A DNA stretch of 64,000 nt from Phenylobacterium sp. (GCA_017991675.1 JAGOQB010000002.1:186001-250000); one strand, 5' to 3'. Shown: positions 33,549 to 42,956, numbered from the stretch's first letter. Program-made: numbers and translations. The notes: a model not told the origin generated them from the sequence alone.

Positions 33549-33998
33549 CTAGCGGCGCAGCCAGGCGGCCACCGCCCAGGCGTGGGAATCGTGGCGCAGG
33601 GCGGCGATCGCCTCCAGCGGCGCAAGCCACGCAAGCGCATGATCTTCCTCGACTTTCAACGCCGCGTCCTCGGCGACAAGGTCGAGGACGAAGAAGGCGC
33701 TGCGGTTGTTCCAGGCCTCGCCCTCGGTGTTGACGAAGAACTGGTCGGCCACGGCGTAGGACTCGCGGACGACGACCTTCAGGCCGGCCTCCTCGCCGAA
33801 CTCGCGCACCACGCCCTGCTCGGGGCTCTCGCCGGGATCGACCCCGCCGCCGGGCAGGTCGATCCAGGCCGCACCGTCAGGTTTTACGATCCGCACCACG
33901 GCAACCTGCCCGTCGCGTTCGAGGATCCCGAACGCCGCCGGGCGGTCGGCATAGATCCGTCCGGCCCTGCGATCGCCGAACTGGGGCGCGACGCGCAC
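33549..33998 (-). CDS. Nudix hydrolase
   Basis: 149 residues. The Nudix box is complete, beginning GGGVDPGESP and ending REFGEEAGL at about residues 52-75, with the catalytic glutamates in REFGEE. N-terminal FGILERDGQVAVVRI and C-terminal YAVADQFFVNTEGEAWNN suggest a dinucleotide or nucleoside-diphosphate-linked substrate, but which one cannot be told. GTG at 33998 starts four bases after the stop of the upstream nuclease gene, so both are likely one transcript. Confidence 0.87.
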   Translation of the reverse strand: MRVAPQFGDRRAGRIYADRPAAFGILERDGQVAVVRIVKPDGAAWIDLPGGGVDPGESPEQGVVREFGEEAGLKVVVRESYAVADQFFVNTEGEAWNNRSAFFVLDLVAEDAALKVEEDHALAWLAPLEAIAALRHDSHAWAVAAWLRR

Positions 33999-34002
33999 CG
34001 GC

Positions 34003-35007
34003 TCAGTCCTTTCCGTACAGGGAATCGAACGGATCGGCCTTGCCCGCCAGCACGTCGTCGACGCGCAGCACCGGCCAACCGACCGTCGCCTTGTCGCTGC
34101 CGCGCCAGGCCGACACGATCATGTCGCGCAGTTCCGAAGCCCCGACCGCCAGGCGGCCGGCGGCGAACTCCACGCCGCGGCGATCGCCGGGCGCCAGCCC
34201 GCCGGCCTTCTCCAGTTCGTAGAGCGGGATCACGTAAGCGCCTGTATCGGTGAGGTAATCGACGGTCCGCGCCTCGATCGGGCAATCGCAGGCCTTCGGC
34301 GGCAGCATGCGGATCGCCACATCGGCAGGTTTGACGTTCGCGAAGACGAACTCGCTCTCGAACGGGCCGTGGATGCGGGCGGTCGTGTAGCCCTTGGGGT
34401 TCGGGTACTCGCCCCAGCCGTTGTAGTGCACGGTGACGTGCAGCGGCTGGGCGCCGTCGCCGACAAAGTGCGAGAGGTCGCCGATGGTCTGCAGGATCTG
34501 AGCCTCGCGGCGGATCAGGTCGCGCTTGTACCAGGCCTTGCGCACGGGGTTCTTCTCGCGCGCGGCCATGTAGGTCAGCACCCGCCAGTAGCCGAAATCC
34601 TTGGTCAGCTGCTGGTGGCGGTCGACGATCGAGTACGGGAGGTAACCGGCCTTCCAGCTGTCGAGGCCGGCGGCCTGCAGGCCCTTTTCGTAGTCGGCGC
34701 GGTTGGCGGGCAGCGGCTTGAACGACGGGCCGCCGAGCAGCTTGCCCTCCTCGTCGAGGTCGAGGAAGTGGCCGGCGTCGCGATTGTGGTCGTGGATCCG
34801 GCCAGCCCCCTTGGAGCGGTCCTGCTCACGCGAGAGCTCGCCAATGTCGCGCACCGCCGCCGGCGTGCGCAGGAAGGCCGGAACCTCGGCGGGCAGCGCC
34901 CGGGCCGCGGCCTCGCCGACCATCCTGTGCCCCATCGCGCCCCAGGCGTGGGCCTGGGCGGGCAGGATACAGAGCGCGGCGACGGCGGCGAGCAGCTGAG
35001 CTTTCAT
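34003..35007 (-). CDS. Secreted S1/P1-type nuclease
   Basis: 334 residues. The signal peptide ends AQAHA and the mature protein begins WGAMGHRMVG, giving Trp1 and His6, the two N-terminal zinc ligands of the S1/P1 family. Further ligand motifs are DIGELSREQDRSK...HDHNRDAGHF and IGDLSHFVGDGAQPLHVTVH with its His-Asp-His set. Such zinc nucleases degrade single-stranded RNA and DNA and 3'-nucleotides, outside the cytoplasm. The mature N-terminus after cleavage is essential for zinc binding, so the signal-peptide call is important. It precedes the Nudix gene by four bases. Confidence 0.9.
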   Translation of the reverse strand: MKAQLLAAVAALCILPAQAHAWGAMGHRMVGEAAARALPAEVPAFLRTPAAVRDIGELSREQDRSKGAGRIHDHNRDAGHFLDLDEEGKLLGGPSFKPLPANRADYEKGLQAAGLDSWKAGYLPYSIVDRHQQLTKDFGYWRVLTYMAAREKNPVRKAWYKRDLIRREAQILQTIGDLSHFVGDGAQPLHVTVHYNGWGEYPNPKGYTTARIHGPFESEFVFANVKPADVAIRMLPPKACDCPIEARTVDYLTDTGAYVIPLYELEKAGGLAPGDRRGVEFAAGRLAVGASELRDMIVSAWRGSDKATVGWPVLRVDDVLAGKADPFDSLYGKD

Positions 35008-35017
35008 GCGTCCCCGT

Positions 35018-35599
35018 TTAGGCGATCTTGAGCGCGGCCTCCACCCGCTTCACCCAGGCCCGGACGCGCGGGTAGCGAGCGAGATCGAAGCCGCCCTCGT
35101 GGGCGACGCGCGTGTAGGCGACGAGTGCGACGTCCGCGAGACTGGGGACTTCGCCGACCAGGAACGACGAGGCCGCCAGGCCGTCTTCCAGCCGCTGCAA
35201 TGCGCCGTCGCCGCGCTCCACCAGCCCGGCGTCGAGCGCGGAGACCGGCTTGCCGGCGTAGCGCACCTGGAAACGGGCCACGGCGACGTAGGGCTCGTGG
35301 CTGTACTGCTCCCAGAACATCCATTCGAGCATCCGCGCGCGGTCATAGGCGTCGGCCGGGATCAGGTCGGAGCCGTCGGCCAGGTGAAGGATGATCGCGT
35401 TGGACTGGGCCAGGGGACGGCCGTCCTCCAGCACCACCAGGGGCACCTGGCCGGCCGGATTGAGCGCCAGGAACTGCGCTGTGCGCGACTCGCCGCGCAG
35501 GATGTCGGTCTCGATCCACTCGTATTTACGGCCAAGATGGTCGGCCACCCACTTCACCTTCAGGCAGTTGCCCGAGATGGAATCGCCATAGATGCGCAT
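35018..35599 (-). CDS. Glutathione S-transferase family protein
   Basis: 193 residues. The thioredoxin-fold N-terminal domain contains GDSISGNCLKVKWVADHLG (the Ser/Cys catalytic area), LNPAGQVPLVVLEDG (cis-Pro and glutathione contact) and LAQSNAIILHLAD. The helical C-terminal domain has FLVGEVPSLADVALVAYTRV, with the conserved N-capping Asp. It likely conjugates glutathione to electrophiles in the cytosol. ATG 35599 starts the conserved region; the upstream frame extension is low complexity. It ends ten bases before the nuclease start. Confidence 0.88.
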   Translation of the reverse strand: MRIYGDSISGNCLKVKWVADHLGRKYEWIETDILRGESRTAQFLALNPAGQVPLVVLEDGRPLAQSNAIILHLADGSDLIPADAYDRARMLEWMFWEQYSHEPYVAVARFQVRYAGKPVSALDAGLVERGDGALQRLEDGLAASSFLVGEVPSLADVALVAYTRVAHEGGFDLARYPRVRAWVKRVEAALKIA

Positions 35600-35768
35600 G
35601 CCTCGACCCCTTGCTTCGCAACGGGTTGATAGCCTCCCGCGGGCTGCGCTCAAAGCGCTCGTGTCGATATGTCGCGAGGGGGCGCCGTTCACGTGGGGTT
35701 GATCTCTCGCTCGGAGTCCGGGTACGAAGACCGCCGCTGCCAAGATCAACGACGAAGGAGCCGCCGTC

Positions 35769-36254
35769 ATGCGACGTCGCCTCGCCGCCCTTGCCGCCCT
35801 CCCCTTCTTCTTTGGGCTGACGCAAAGCGCACAAGCTGCGCCTCAATCGGACCCGCTTGGGGACCTGATCGTTTCGGCCCTGACCGGCGCGCTGCCGGGC
35901 ACCCCGGACTTCCGGATGAAGGCCACGCTCTATCACGCCGGCGCCAAGGGCGTAGGCAACCTGGACTCGCTCGGCTGCAAGGTGGTCGCCATGCGCACCG
36001 TGGCCGTCGACACCAAGCTGATCCCGCGCCGCACGCGCCTGTTCATCAAGGAAACCGTCGGCCTGCCGATGCCCGACGGCTCCAAGCACGACGGCTTCTG
36101 GTACGCCTCGGACACCGGCGGGGCGATCAAGGGCGAGAAGATCGACCTGTTCACCGGCCACGGCTCGTCCTCGATGCGCCCGCTGATGGCGCTGAACTTG
36201 GCCAAGCTGACCGTCGCCAAGGCCGGTCAATTCAAGGGCTGCCCGCCCGCCTGA
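35769..36254 (+). CDS. Secreted 3D (Asp-Asp-Asp) domain protein
   Basis: 161 residues. The signal peptide (ALAALPFFFGLTQSAQA) is followed by a 3D domain: KATLYHAGAKGVGNLDSLGCKV, then MRTVAVDTKLIPRRTRLFI, then GFWYASDTGGAIKGEKIDLF. The three aspartates expected of the domain are in VAVDTK, ASDTGG and KIDLFTG. This beta-barrel domain occurs in MltA-like lytic transglycosylases; here it is stand-alone, so activity on peptidoglycan is a guess. AAGGAG is present. A GTTGATCT/AGATCAAC pair (35698-35705/35743-35750) could fold the leader. Confidence 0.82.
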   Translation: MRRRLAALAALPFFFGLTQSAQAAPQSDPLGDLIVSALTGALPGTPDFRMKATLYHAGAKGVGNLDSLGCKVVAMRTVAVDTKLIPRRTRLFIKETVGLPMPDGSKHDGFWYASDTGGAIKGEKIDLFTGHGSSSMRPLMALNLAKLTVAKAGQFKGCPPA

Positions 36255-36416
36255 CGGGCCCGCCGCCAGGGCGGCGACAGGCCGCATGGCCTGACCTCTC
36301 ACGCTGTTGAATGATGCTTCGAGGGCGCTGGAACTTCCCGGCGCCTCGCGCATTTCAGCGTCCCTATCGCCGGGCGCGCCTCGGCGTGCACGGCGGCTGC
36401 CAAAGGCCCGTGTAAC

Positions 36417-36725
36417 TTGTCCGATATCCGCGCGGGCGATCTCGTCGAGTGCATCGACGACACGCCCAGCCGTCCCGAGAGCCAGATCATGCCCGACCTC
36501 GGGGCGCTCTACACCGTCACCAACATCCGCGCCGTCGGCGACGGCGCCAGCGTCCGGCTCAAGGAGCTGACGCCGAGCTGCCATCTCGGCGGCGTCTGCG
36601 CCTGCGGCGACTGCGGCTGGGACGCCGGCCGCTTCCGCAAGGTCTATCGCCCGAACGGCGAGTTCATCGCCTCGCTGTTCTGCGACGTCCCCGACGAGGT
36701 CGAGGCGCCCGAGCTGGTCGACTAG
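36417..36725 (+). CDS. Hypothetical protein with CxCxxC metal-binding-like cluster
   Basis: 102 residues, TTG start. VGDTVECID-like opening (RAGDLVECIDDTPSRPESQI), LGALYTVTNIRAVGDGASVR, then CHLGGVCACGDCGWDAGRFR and a final KVYRPNGEFIASLFCDVPDE. The CxCxxC group suggests a small zinc-binding beta-rich protein. I do not recognise a named family. No good Shine-Dalgarno is visible before the TTG; the frame has no better ATG close by. Confidence 0.55.
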   Translation: MSDIRAGDLVECIDDTPSRPESQIMPDLGALYTVTNIRAVGDGASVRLKELTPSCHLGGVCACGDCGWDAGRFRKVYRPNGEFIASLFCDVPDEVEAPELVD

Positions 36726-36750
36726 AGCGGCCAGCCCGGGCCCTGCCCCG

Positions 36751-39117
36751 TTATTGCCGGGCCATGGCCGCCTTGAGGTAGGCCTCGATCGAGGCCTGCT
36801 TGTCCTCGACCGAAGCGCCCGAGACATCGACCAGCGCCTTCTTGACCGTCCCGCTGAAGCGGAACGGCGCCGCGTAGTCGGTCATCACCGGCGCTCCCGC
36901 GTCGGCCCCGATCGAGACGCCTGCCGCCAGCCCGGGGGTCAGCGGGATGGTGACCGGAACCGCGCCGCGTCCCACCGTCTTGCCGTCGATCAGCAGCTCG
37001 ATGTCGGCCGGCGTGCCCTTGCCCTTGGCGAAGTCCGGCTTGCCGGTCGGCGTGAACTGGAAGCTGAAGACGTGGTCGCCCTCGGGAATGGCGGCGTCGG
37101 CCTGCACCTTGAAACGCTGATCGGCGACGTAGTTGTAGCCATAGGTCAGCTTGCCGCCCTGGATATAGAAGGCGAAGCCGCCGTCGACCCCGCCCATCGA
37201 GAACAGGCAGCCCTCGGCCCCGCCCTTGGGGACGGTGGCGTGCACCGAGATCGAGTGCTTGGCGTTGAGCAGGCGCGGCGCGGCGTTGATCGGCACCATC
37301 TGGGTGCCGGGGTAGTAGACGTACTGCTGGCGGTCGACGGCGATCTGCGGCCGCGGTTCCCCAAGCCGCAGGGTGCCGCGGCTGTCGATCGGCAGGACGC
37401 CGTATTTGCCGGCCTCGACGTACCACATGCCGATCATGGCGATCAGCCGGTCGCGCTCCTTGTCGGCGACGTTGTTGGTCTCGGCGCAGTCCTTGGAAAG
37501 GTCGTAGAGCTCCCATCCGTGGGCGTCGAGATCGGTCAGCTTGTCGTAGTCGATGGGCGCGCCGAACTGCAGGCCGGACTCCACGAACGAGGTCCCCGGC
37601 CACGGGCACACCGCGCGCCAGCCGTCGTGATAGAGCGAGCGGTGCCCGAACATCTCGAAGTACTGGGTGATGTGCTTAGCGTCGGCCTTGGCGTCGTCGA
37701 ACGACGACTTCAGGCTGAACCCCTCGATGGGATGCTGGGTGACGCCGCGGATCTTCGTCGGCGCCTCGATGTCCAGCGCGTCCAGCACCGTCGGCACCAT
37801 GTCGATGGCGTGGGCGAACTGCGTGCGGATCTGCCCCCTGGCCTTGATGCCCTTGGGCCAGGCGACGATGAACGGGTCGGAGACCCCGCCGCGATAGGTC
37901 TCGCGCTTCCAGCGCCGGAATGGCGTGTTGCCAGCGTGCGTCCAGCCCCAGGGATAGTGGTTGAAGTACTTCGGCCCGCCGATGTCGTCGATCGCCGCCA
38001 GGTTCTGCTGCAGGTCGTCGGGGACGTTGTTGAAAAACTTGTTCTCGTTGACCGAGCCGCTGGGCCCACCCTCGGCGCTGGCGCCGTTGTCCGAGATCAC
38101 CATGATCAGGGTGTTCTCGTACTCGCCGAGTTCCTTGAGGAAGCCGATCAGCTCGCCGATGTTGTGGTCGGCGTGTTCGAGGAAGCCGGCGAACACCTCC
38201 ATCATCCGGGCGTAGAGCTTGCGCTCGTCGGCCGGCAGCTTGCCCCAGTCCTGGACGTCGGGGTCATGGCGCGAGAGCACCGCGTCCTTCGGGATGATTC
38301 CGAGCTTCTTCTGCTGGGCGAAGGTCGCCTCGCGATAGGCGTCCCAGCCGCCGTCGAACTTGCCCTTGTACTTGTCCGCCCACTGCTTGGGGACGTGGTG
38401 CGGCGCATGGCAGGCGCCCGGCGCGAAATAGAGGAAGAACGGCTTGTCCGGCGCGACCTGCTTGGCGTCGGCGATCATCGCCTTGGCCTTTTCGACGAGA
38501 TCGACGGTCAGGTGATACCCCTCCTCCGGCGTCTTCTCGGGCTCGACCTGAGTGTTGTCGCGGATCAGTTCGGGGTAGTACTGGTGGGTGTCGCCGCCGA
38601 GGAAGCCGTAGTAGCGCTCGAAGCCGCGGCCCAGCGGCCAGCGGTCGTAGGGGCCGGCGGCGGAGGTCGCCTCGCTGGGGGTCAGGTGCCATTTGCCGAC
38701 GGCATAGGTGTTGTAGCCGTGCTCCAGCAGGATCTCTGACAGGAAGCCGTTCTCGAACGGGATGTAGCCGTTGCCGCCCGGATAGCCGGTGGAGCCCTCG
38801 GTGATGCACGACATGCCGTTGGAGTGGTGGTTGCGGCCGGTGATCATGCACGAGCGCGACGGCGAGCAGAGCGCGGTAGTGTGCATGTTCGTATAGCGCA
38901 GGCCGTCGGCGGCCAGGGCGTCGAGGTTGGGGGTGCTGATCGGACTGCCGTAGCAGCCGAGGTGGCCGAACCCGGTGTCGTCGAGGACGATGAACAGCAC
39001 GTTGGGCGCGCCGGCCTTGGCGCGATTGGGCGCCGGCCAGGCCGGCTTGGAGACGTCGAAGGTCCGGCCGATCACGCCGGGAAAGGCCTGGCCAGGTTGA
39101 TACTCGGTGAGCGGCAT
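36751..39117 (-). CDS. Arylsulfatase (cytoplasmic, with C-terminal lectin-like domain)
   Basis: 788 residues. The sulfatase core begins NVLFIVLDDTGFGHLGCYGS and carries the formylglycine motif CSPSRSCMITGRN with Cys at 84, which must be converted to formylglycine by a maturase not present here. VGKWHLTPSEA and MVISDNGASAEGGPSGS (metal-site Asp) follow. The last 170 residues (KHSISVHATVPKGGAEGCLF onward) form a beta-sandwich of the concanavalin/LamG kind. No signal peptide is visible. By length it resembles mycobacterial AtsD-like enzymes (about 787 residues), from memory. It hydrolyses sulfate esters; the substrate is unknown. GGGAGGAA precedes the ATG. Confidence 0.92.
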   Translation of the reverse strand: MPLTEYQPGQAFPGVIGRTFDVSKPAWPAPNRAKAGAPNVLFIVLDDTGFGHLGCYGSPISTPNLDALAADGLRYTNMHTTALCSPSRSCMITGRNHHSNGMSCITEGSTGYPGGNGYIPFENGFLSEILLEHGYNTYAVGKWHLTPSEATSAAGPYDRWPLGRGFERYYGFLGGDTHQYYPELIRDNTQVEPEKTPEEGYHLTVDLVEKAKAMIADAKQVAPDKPFFLYFAPGACHAPHHVPKQWADKYKGKFDGGWDAYREATFAQQKKLGIIPKDAVLSRHDPDVQDWGKLPADERKLYARMMEVFAGFLEHADHNIGELIGFLKELGEYENTLIMVISDNGASAEGGPSGSVNENKFFNNVPDDLQQNLAAIDDIGGPKYFNHYPWGWTHAGNTPFRRWKRETYRGGVSDPFIVAWPKGIKARGQIRTQFAHAIDMVPTVLDALDIEAPTKIRGVTQHPIEGFSLKSSFDDAKADAKHITQYFEMFGHRSLYHDGWRAVCPWPGTSFVESGLQFGAPIDYDKLTDLDAHGWELYDLSKDCAETNNVADKERDRLIAMIGMWYVEAGKYGVLPIDSRGTLRLGEPRPQIAVDRQQYVYYPGTQMVPINAAPRLLNAKHSISVHATVPKGGAEGCLFSMGGVDGGFAFYIQGGKLTYGYNYVADQRFKVQADAAIPEGDHVFSFQFTPTGKPDFAKGKGTPADIELLIDGKTVGRGAVPVTIPLTPGLAAGVSIGADAGAPVMTDYAAPFRFSGTVKKALVDVSGASVEDKQASIEAYLKAAMARQ

Positions 39118-39227
39118 CTGGGTTCCTCCCTAGGGTTGAAGGCACCCTGCCCCCGCGCGTCCGGCCTCCGCCATCGGGTGTTCCCCGGAGCGCCTTCGCC
39201 GTAGTCCCCCATTCGTCTTGAGGTCGC

Positions 39228-39746
39228 ATGATCAAACCCAACTTCTTCCTGATCTCCGGCGGGCCGGGGGTCGGCAAGACCGCCCTGCTGGAGGAATTGC
39301 GCCGTCGCGGCGAGCGCGTGGTCGAGGAGACTCATCGGCGGCTGATCCGCGAGGGGCGCGCCGAGAGCGGCAGCTCGCGGCTGGGAACGCTAGCCGCGCT
39401 GGAGGACATCGCCAGGTTCGAGGCGATGGGCGAGGTCCAGGAGCGGGTGTTTTTCGACCGCGGGGTCGTCGACAGCCTGACGCCTGAGGCGCCGGCCTGG
39501 ATGTGGGCGGCGGCCAAACGCCTGCGCTACAACCATCTGGTCTTCACGCCGCCGCCCTGGCGGGAGATCTACACCCAGGACGACGAGCGCAGGCAGACCT
39601 TCGAGGACTGCCTGGCCACGCACGAGATGATCAGGCGCCAGCTTCAGGGATTGGGCTACAGGCCGGTCACGGTTGCGCCGGGGCCCGTCGAGGCGCGGGC
39701 GGCGTTCGTGCTGGAGGTGACGGCCGGCCTGGGCTTCGGAGCGTAG
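39228..39746 (+). CDS. AAA_28/NadR-like P-loop ATPase
   Basis: 172 residues. Walker A GGPGVGKTALLEELRRRG (residues 11-28) and a typical VVEETHRRLIREG after it, then RVFFDRGVVDSLT (Walker B-like with Asp) and VFTPPPWREIYTQDDERRQT. The order matches AAA_28 domain kinases related to NadR ribosylnicotinamide kinase. The substrate is unknown. It starts with ATG after a plain leader, divergent from the sulfatase. Confidence 0.83.
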   Translation: MIKPNFFLISGGPGVGKTALLEELRRRGERVVEETHRRLIREGRAESGSSRLGTLAALEDIARFEAMGEVQERVFFDRGVVDSLTPEAPAWMWAAAKRLRYNHLVFTPPPWREIYTQDDERRQTFEDCLATHEMIRRQLQGLGYRPVTVAPGPVEARAAFVLEVTAGLGFGA

Positions 39747-39894
39747 GCGGGCGCAAACGCCACAGCCCGCGGCGTTCTGGATGCGACGCCGGTCGGGAAC
39801 CGAACGGCGCTTGACCCATTGGGATTGGCTGTATCCTTTGGGTTGTATTCAGCGGCCATCGTCGCTGGCGACTGTGGGACGGCAGACACCAGGC

Positions 39895-41313
39895 GTGGTC
39901 GGCGAGGCGAGAACGGCGTTGCAGGTGTCCACGCATTCCGGCGTGCTGACGGCGCTGAGCCAGGCGCCGCTGGGGATCGCCATCTTCGACCGCGAGATGC
40001 GCTATCTGGCGGCCTCGAGCCGTTTCCTGACCGAACAGGGCCTGCCCGGCGACCTGCCGCTGGTCGGCCGCCACCACTACGAGGTCTTTCCGGACATCCC
40101 CGAGCGTTGGCGCGACATCCACCGGCGCGCACTGGCCGAAGGGCTGGAGCTCAGCCACGAGGCCGATCCCTTCGAGCGCTCCAACGGGCGGGTGGACTGG
40201 ATCCGCTGGTCGCTGAAGCCCTGGCGTGACGACGCCGGGGAGATCGGCGGGCTGGTGCTCTACACCGAATTCGTGACCCCCAATGTCGAGGCGCGCGCGC
40301 GGCTGGAGGCGGCCGAGGCGCGCTATCGCGCGGTGTTCGACCAGGCGGCGATGGGCGTGGCGCGCGTGGCCCCCGACGGGCGTCTGCTGGAGGTGAACGA
40401 CCGGTTCTGCGCCATGCTCGGCTATGGCCGCGACGAACTGACGGGCATGAACTTCCAGCAGATCACCCACCCGGAGGATCTAGACTCCAACATCACGCTC
40501 ACCGACGCCCTGCTGGCCGGCTCGATCGAGACCTACTCGATGGAGAAGCGCTATCTCGGCAAGGACGGCCAGGTGGTCTGGAACAACCTGACCGTGGCGC
40601 TGGTGCGCAACGGCGCCGGCGAGCCCGACTACTTCATCTCGATCATCGACGACATCGGCGCGCGCAAGCAGGCCGAGGCCGAGCAGAAGCGCTATCAGGG
40701 CCAGCTGCGGCTGATGATCAACGAGCTGAACCACCGGGTGAAGAACACCCTGGCCACGGTGCAGTCGATGGCCTCGCAGACCCTGCGCGGCGAGAGCGAC
40801 CCAGAGATCGTCTACGAGAAGCTGGAGGCCCGGCTGCTGGGCCTGTCGCAAGCGCACGACGTGCTGACCCGCGAGAGCTGGCATGGGGCGGAACTGCGCG
40901 ACCTGGCCGAGCGCGCCCTCGGACCGTTCCTGGACGCCACCGCCGGCCAGATCACCCTGCGCGGACCGGCCGCCTGGCTGCAGCCGGGCGCGGCGCTGTC
41001 AATGGCGCTGATCCTGCACGAGCTGGCGACCAATGCGGTCAAGTACGGCGCGCTGTCGGTGGTCGAGGGCAAGGTCGACATGACCTGGACCCTGGAGGGC
41101 CAGCAGCTGCAGGTGGTCTGGACCGAGCGCGAGGGGCCGCGGGTCGAGCCGCCGCGCCGCAAGGGGTTCGGCACGCGGCTGATCGAACGTGGCCTGCGCG
41201 GCGAGCTGCGGGGCTCGGTCACGATGGACTACGCGCGCAGCGGCCTGGTCTGCACGATGCAAGCGCAGCTGGCCGAACGCAGCGACCAGCTGAGCCTGTT
41301 CGAGGGCGTCTGA
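39895..41313 (+). CDS. PAS-domain HWE-family sensor histidine kinase
   Basis: About 472 residues. Two PAS regions: residues 10-135 (LTALSQAPLGIAIFDREMRYL) and 140-265 (YRAVFDQAAMGVARVAPDGR; QITHPEDL). Then the HWE kinase domain with INELNHRVKNTLATVQSMAS, the phospho-acceptor His in NHRVKN, and the ATPase parts ILHELATNAVKYGALS and KGFGTRLIERGL. No membrane helix, so a soluble sensor of light, redox or a small molecule. The upstream start is unclear: the frame is open from 39781, but the homology begins near 39930. GTG 39895 is a compromise; 39874 is an alternative. Confidence 0.87.
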   Translation: MVGEARTALQVSTHSGVLTALSQAPLGIAIFDREMRYLAASSRFLTEQGLPGDLPLVGRHHYEVFPDIPERWRDIHRRALAEGLELSHEADPFERSNGRVDWIRWSLKPWRDDAGEIGGLVLYTEFVTPNVEARARLEAAEARYRAVFDQAAMGVARVAPDGRLLEVNDRFCAMLGYGRDELTGMNFQQITHPEDLDSNITLTDALLAGSIETYSMEKRYLGKDGQVVWNNLTVALVRNGAGEPDYFISIIDDIGARKQAEAEQKRYQGQLRLMINELNHRVKNTLATVQSMASQTLRGESDPEIVYEKLEARLLGLSQAHDVLTRESWHGAELRDLAERALGPFLDATAGQITLRGPAAWLQPGAALSMALILHELATNAVKYGALSVVEGKVDMTWTLEGQQLQVVWTEREGPRVEPPRRKGFGTRLIERGLRGELRGSVTMDYARSGLVCTMQAQLAERSDQLSLFEGV

Positions 41314-41326
41314 GACCTCAGGTCTC
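41312..41326. terminator. Short palindrome at convergent gene ends
   Basis: GAGACC-TCA-GGTCTC (41312-41326) contains the stop codons of the kinase gene and, on the other strand, of fpr. A six-pair stem with no T-run could act as a weak bidirectional terminator. Confidence 0.35.
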
Positions 41327-42133
41327 GACGAAGGCCTTTTCCAGCACGAAGTCGCCGGGGGCGGCGAGCGAGCCCTCCTCGTAGCCGCGCTCGACCAGCA
41401 GGGTCTTGAGGTCGGCCAGCACCGAGGGGCCGCCGCAGAGCATCAGGCGGTCGACGGCCGGGTCCAGCGGCGGCACGCCGAGGTCCTCGAAGATCTTGCC
41501 CGAGGTGATCAGGTCGGTGATCCGGCCCTGGGTGCGGAACGGCTCGCGGGTGACGGTCGGGTAGTAGCGGAGCTTGTCGCCGATGACCTCGCTGAGGATC
41601 TCGTCCTCGCGCAGGTCCTTCTCGAACAGCTCGGCGTAGTTCAGGTCCGCGACGTTGCGCACGGTGTGGGTGACGATCACCTCGTCGAAGCGGTCGTAGA
41701 CTTCGGGATCGCGAGCCAACGACAGCCAGGGGGCCAGGCCCGTGCCGGTGCCGACCATGTAGAGCCGCTTGCCGGGCTTGAGGCCGTCGAGCACCAGGGT
41801 GCCGGTCGGCTTCTTGCCGATCAGCACCTCGTCGCCGACCTTGATCTTCTGCAGGCGCGAGGTCAGCGGGCCGTCGGCGACCTTGATCGAGTAGAACTCG
41901 AGCTCGTCGTGCCACGACGGGCTGGCGATCGAATAGGCGCGCACCAGCGGCTTGCCGTCGACTTCCAGCCCGACCATCACGAACTGGCCCGACGAGAAGC
42001 GCAGGCCCGGATCGCGGGTGGTGCGGAACGAGAACAGTTCGTCGGTCCAGTGCTGGACCCAGGTGACGGTCTCGACCATGAAGGCGCCGCGCGCCTTCGA
42101 AACGGCCGGGGCCGGAGCGATTACATCAGTCAT
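41318..42133 (-). CDS. fpr: Ferredoxin/flavodoxin-NADP+ reductase
   Basis: 271 residues, typical of bacterial Fpr. FAD-binding RAYSIASPSWHDELEFYSIK near 65, NADP-binding VGTGTGLAPWLSLARDPEV near 128, CGGPSVLADLKTLL near 233, and the C-terminal FVLEKAFVET, which stacks on the flavin. It shuttles electrons between NADPH and ferredoxin or flavodoxin. It lies 78 bases downstream of cysH on the same strand. A flavoprotein subunit CysJ is not seen, so this enzyme is a reasonable reductant source for the sulfite reductase; that link is inference. Confidence 0.93.
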   Translation of the reverse strand: MTDVIAPAPAVSKARGAFMVETVTWVQHWTDELFSFRTTRDPGLRFSSGQFVMVGLEVDGKPLVRAYSIASPSWHDELEFYSIKVADGPLTSRLQKIKVGDEVLIGKKPTGTLVLDGLKPGKRLYMVGTGTGLAPWLSLARDPEVYDRFDEVIVTHTVRNVADLNYAELFEKDLREDEILSEVIGDKLRYYPTVTREPFRTQGRITDLITSGKIFEDLGVPPLDPAVDRLMLCGGPSVLADLKTLLVERGYEEGSLAAPGDFVLEKAFVET

Positions 42134-42211
42134 GACAAGTCTTTGGCTGCCGTAGGGTCGGCGACGAAGCGCGCCGCCGACGAGGTTGGAGCGTATGTAG
42201 CAACGCGGCCG

Positions 42212-42949
42212 TCAGATGTCGCCGCCGACATTGGCGACGGCGCCCGGGGCGCGCGCGACGTGGATGCCGCATTCGGTCTTGTCCTGGCCGGCCCAGCGGC
42301 CGGCGCGGACGTCCTGGCCCTCCTCCACCGGCTTGGTGCACGGCCAGCAGCCGATCGACGGAAAGCCCTGGGCGACCAGGGGGTGAGCCGGCAGGTCATG
42401 CTCGGCCATGTAGGCGTCGAGCTCGGCCTTGCCCCAGTTGGCCAGCGGATTGAACTTCACCTGGCCGTCGGCCTGCTCGACCACCGGCAGCGACAGGCGG
42501 TCGCCGCCGTGGAAGCGCTTGCGGCCGGTGATCCAGCCGTCGAACTCGGCCAAGGCCCGGTCCAGCGGCACGACCTTGCGCACCTCGCAGCAGGCGTCGG
42601 TGTCGGTCTGCCAGAGCTTGGCGTCCGGATCGGCCACCGCCAGGTCGTTGAAGGCCGGGCGCAGGTCGCGCACGTCGGTCAGGCCGAGCCTGGCCGCCAG
42701 GTTCTTCCGATAGTCGAGCGTCTGTCCGAACAGCATGCCGGTGTCGAGGAACAGCACCGGGACGTCCGGCTTGATCTTCGAGATCATGTGCAGCAGCACC
42801 GCGGACTCCGCCCCGAAGGACGAGACCAGGGCCAGCTTGTCGCCGAACGCCTCGACCGCCGATTCCAGCACGGTCGCCGGATGGGCGTGGCGCAGTTCGG
42901 CGTCGAGCCGGGCTGCGAGGGACGGACGCTCCAACTGATCGAAGGCCAT
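42212..42949 (-). CDS. cysH: Phosphoadenylyl/adenylyl-sulfate reductase
   Basis: 245 residues. SSFGAESAVLLHMI (P-loop-like nucleotide site) near 43, the 4Fe-4S ligands Cys120-Cys121 (DACCEVRK) and Cys201/Cys204 (IGCWPCTKP), and the catalytic Cys227 in KTECGIH are all present. The cluster cysteines mark it as the APS-reductase type, which reduces adenylyl sulfate (or PAPS in some) to sulfite. It is the last cys gene before fpr and follows the DUF934 gene by a few bases, so it is in the sulfate assimilation operon. Confidence 0.94.
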   Translation of the reverse strand: MAFDQLERPSLAARLDAELRHAHPATVLESAVEAFGDKLALVSSFGAESAVLLHMISKIKPDVPVLFLDTGMLFGQTLDYRKNLAARLGLTDVRDLRPAFNDLAVADPDAKLWQTDTDACCEVRKVVPLDRALAEFDGWITGRKRFHGGDRLSLPVVEQADGQVKFNPLANWGKAELDAYMAEHDLPAHPLVAQGFPSIGCWPCTKPVEEGQDVRAGRWAGQDKTECGIHVARAPGAVANVGGDI

Positions 42950-42956
42950 GGTCAGC

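Noticed and set aside
1..39117. Fucosidase plus arylsulfatase as a sulfated fucan degradation locus
   Set aside because: The two genes are 36 kb apart with unrelated genes between; no SusC-like receptor, permease or maturase is linked, and neither has a signal peptide.
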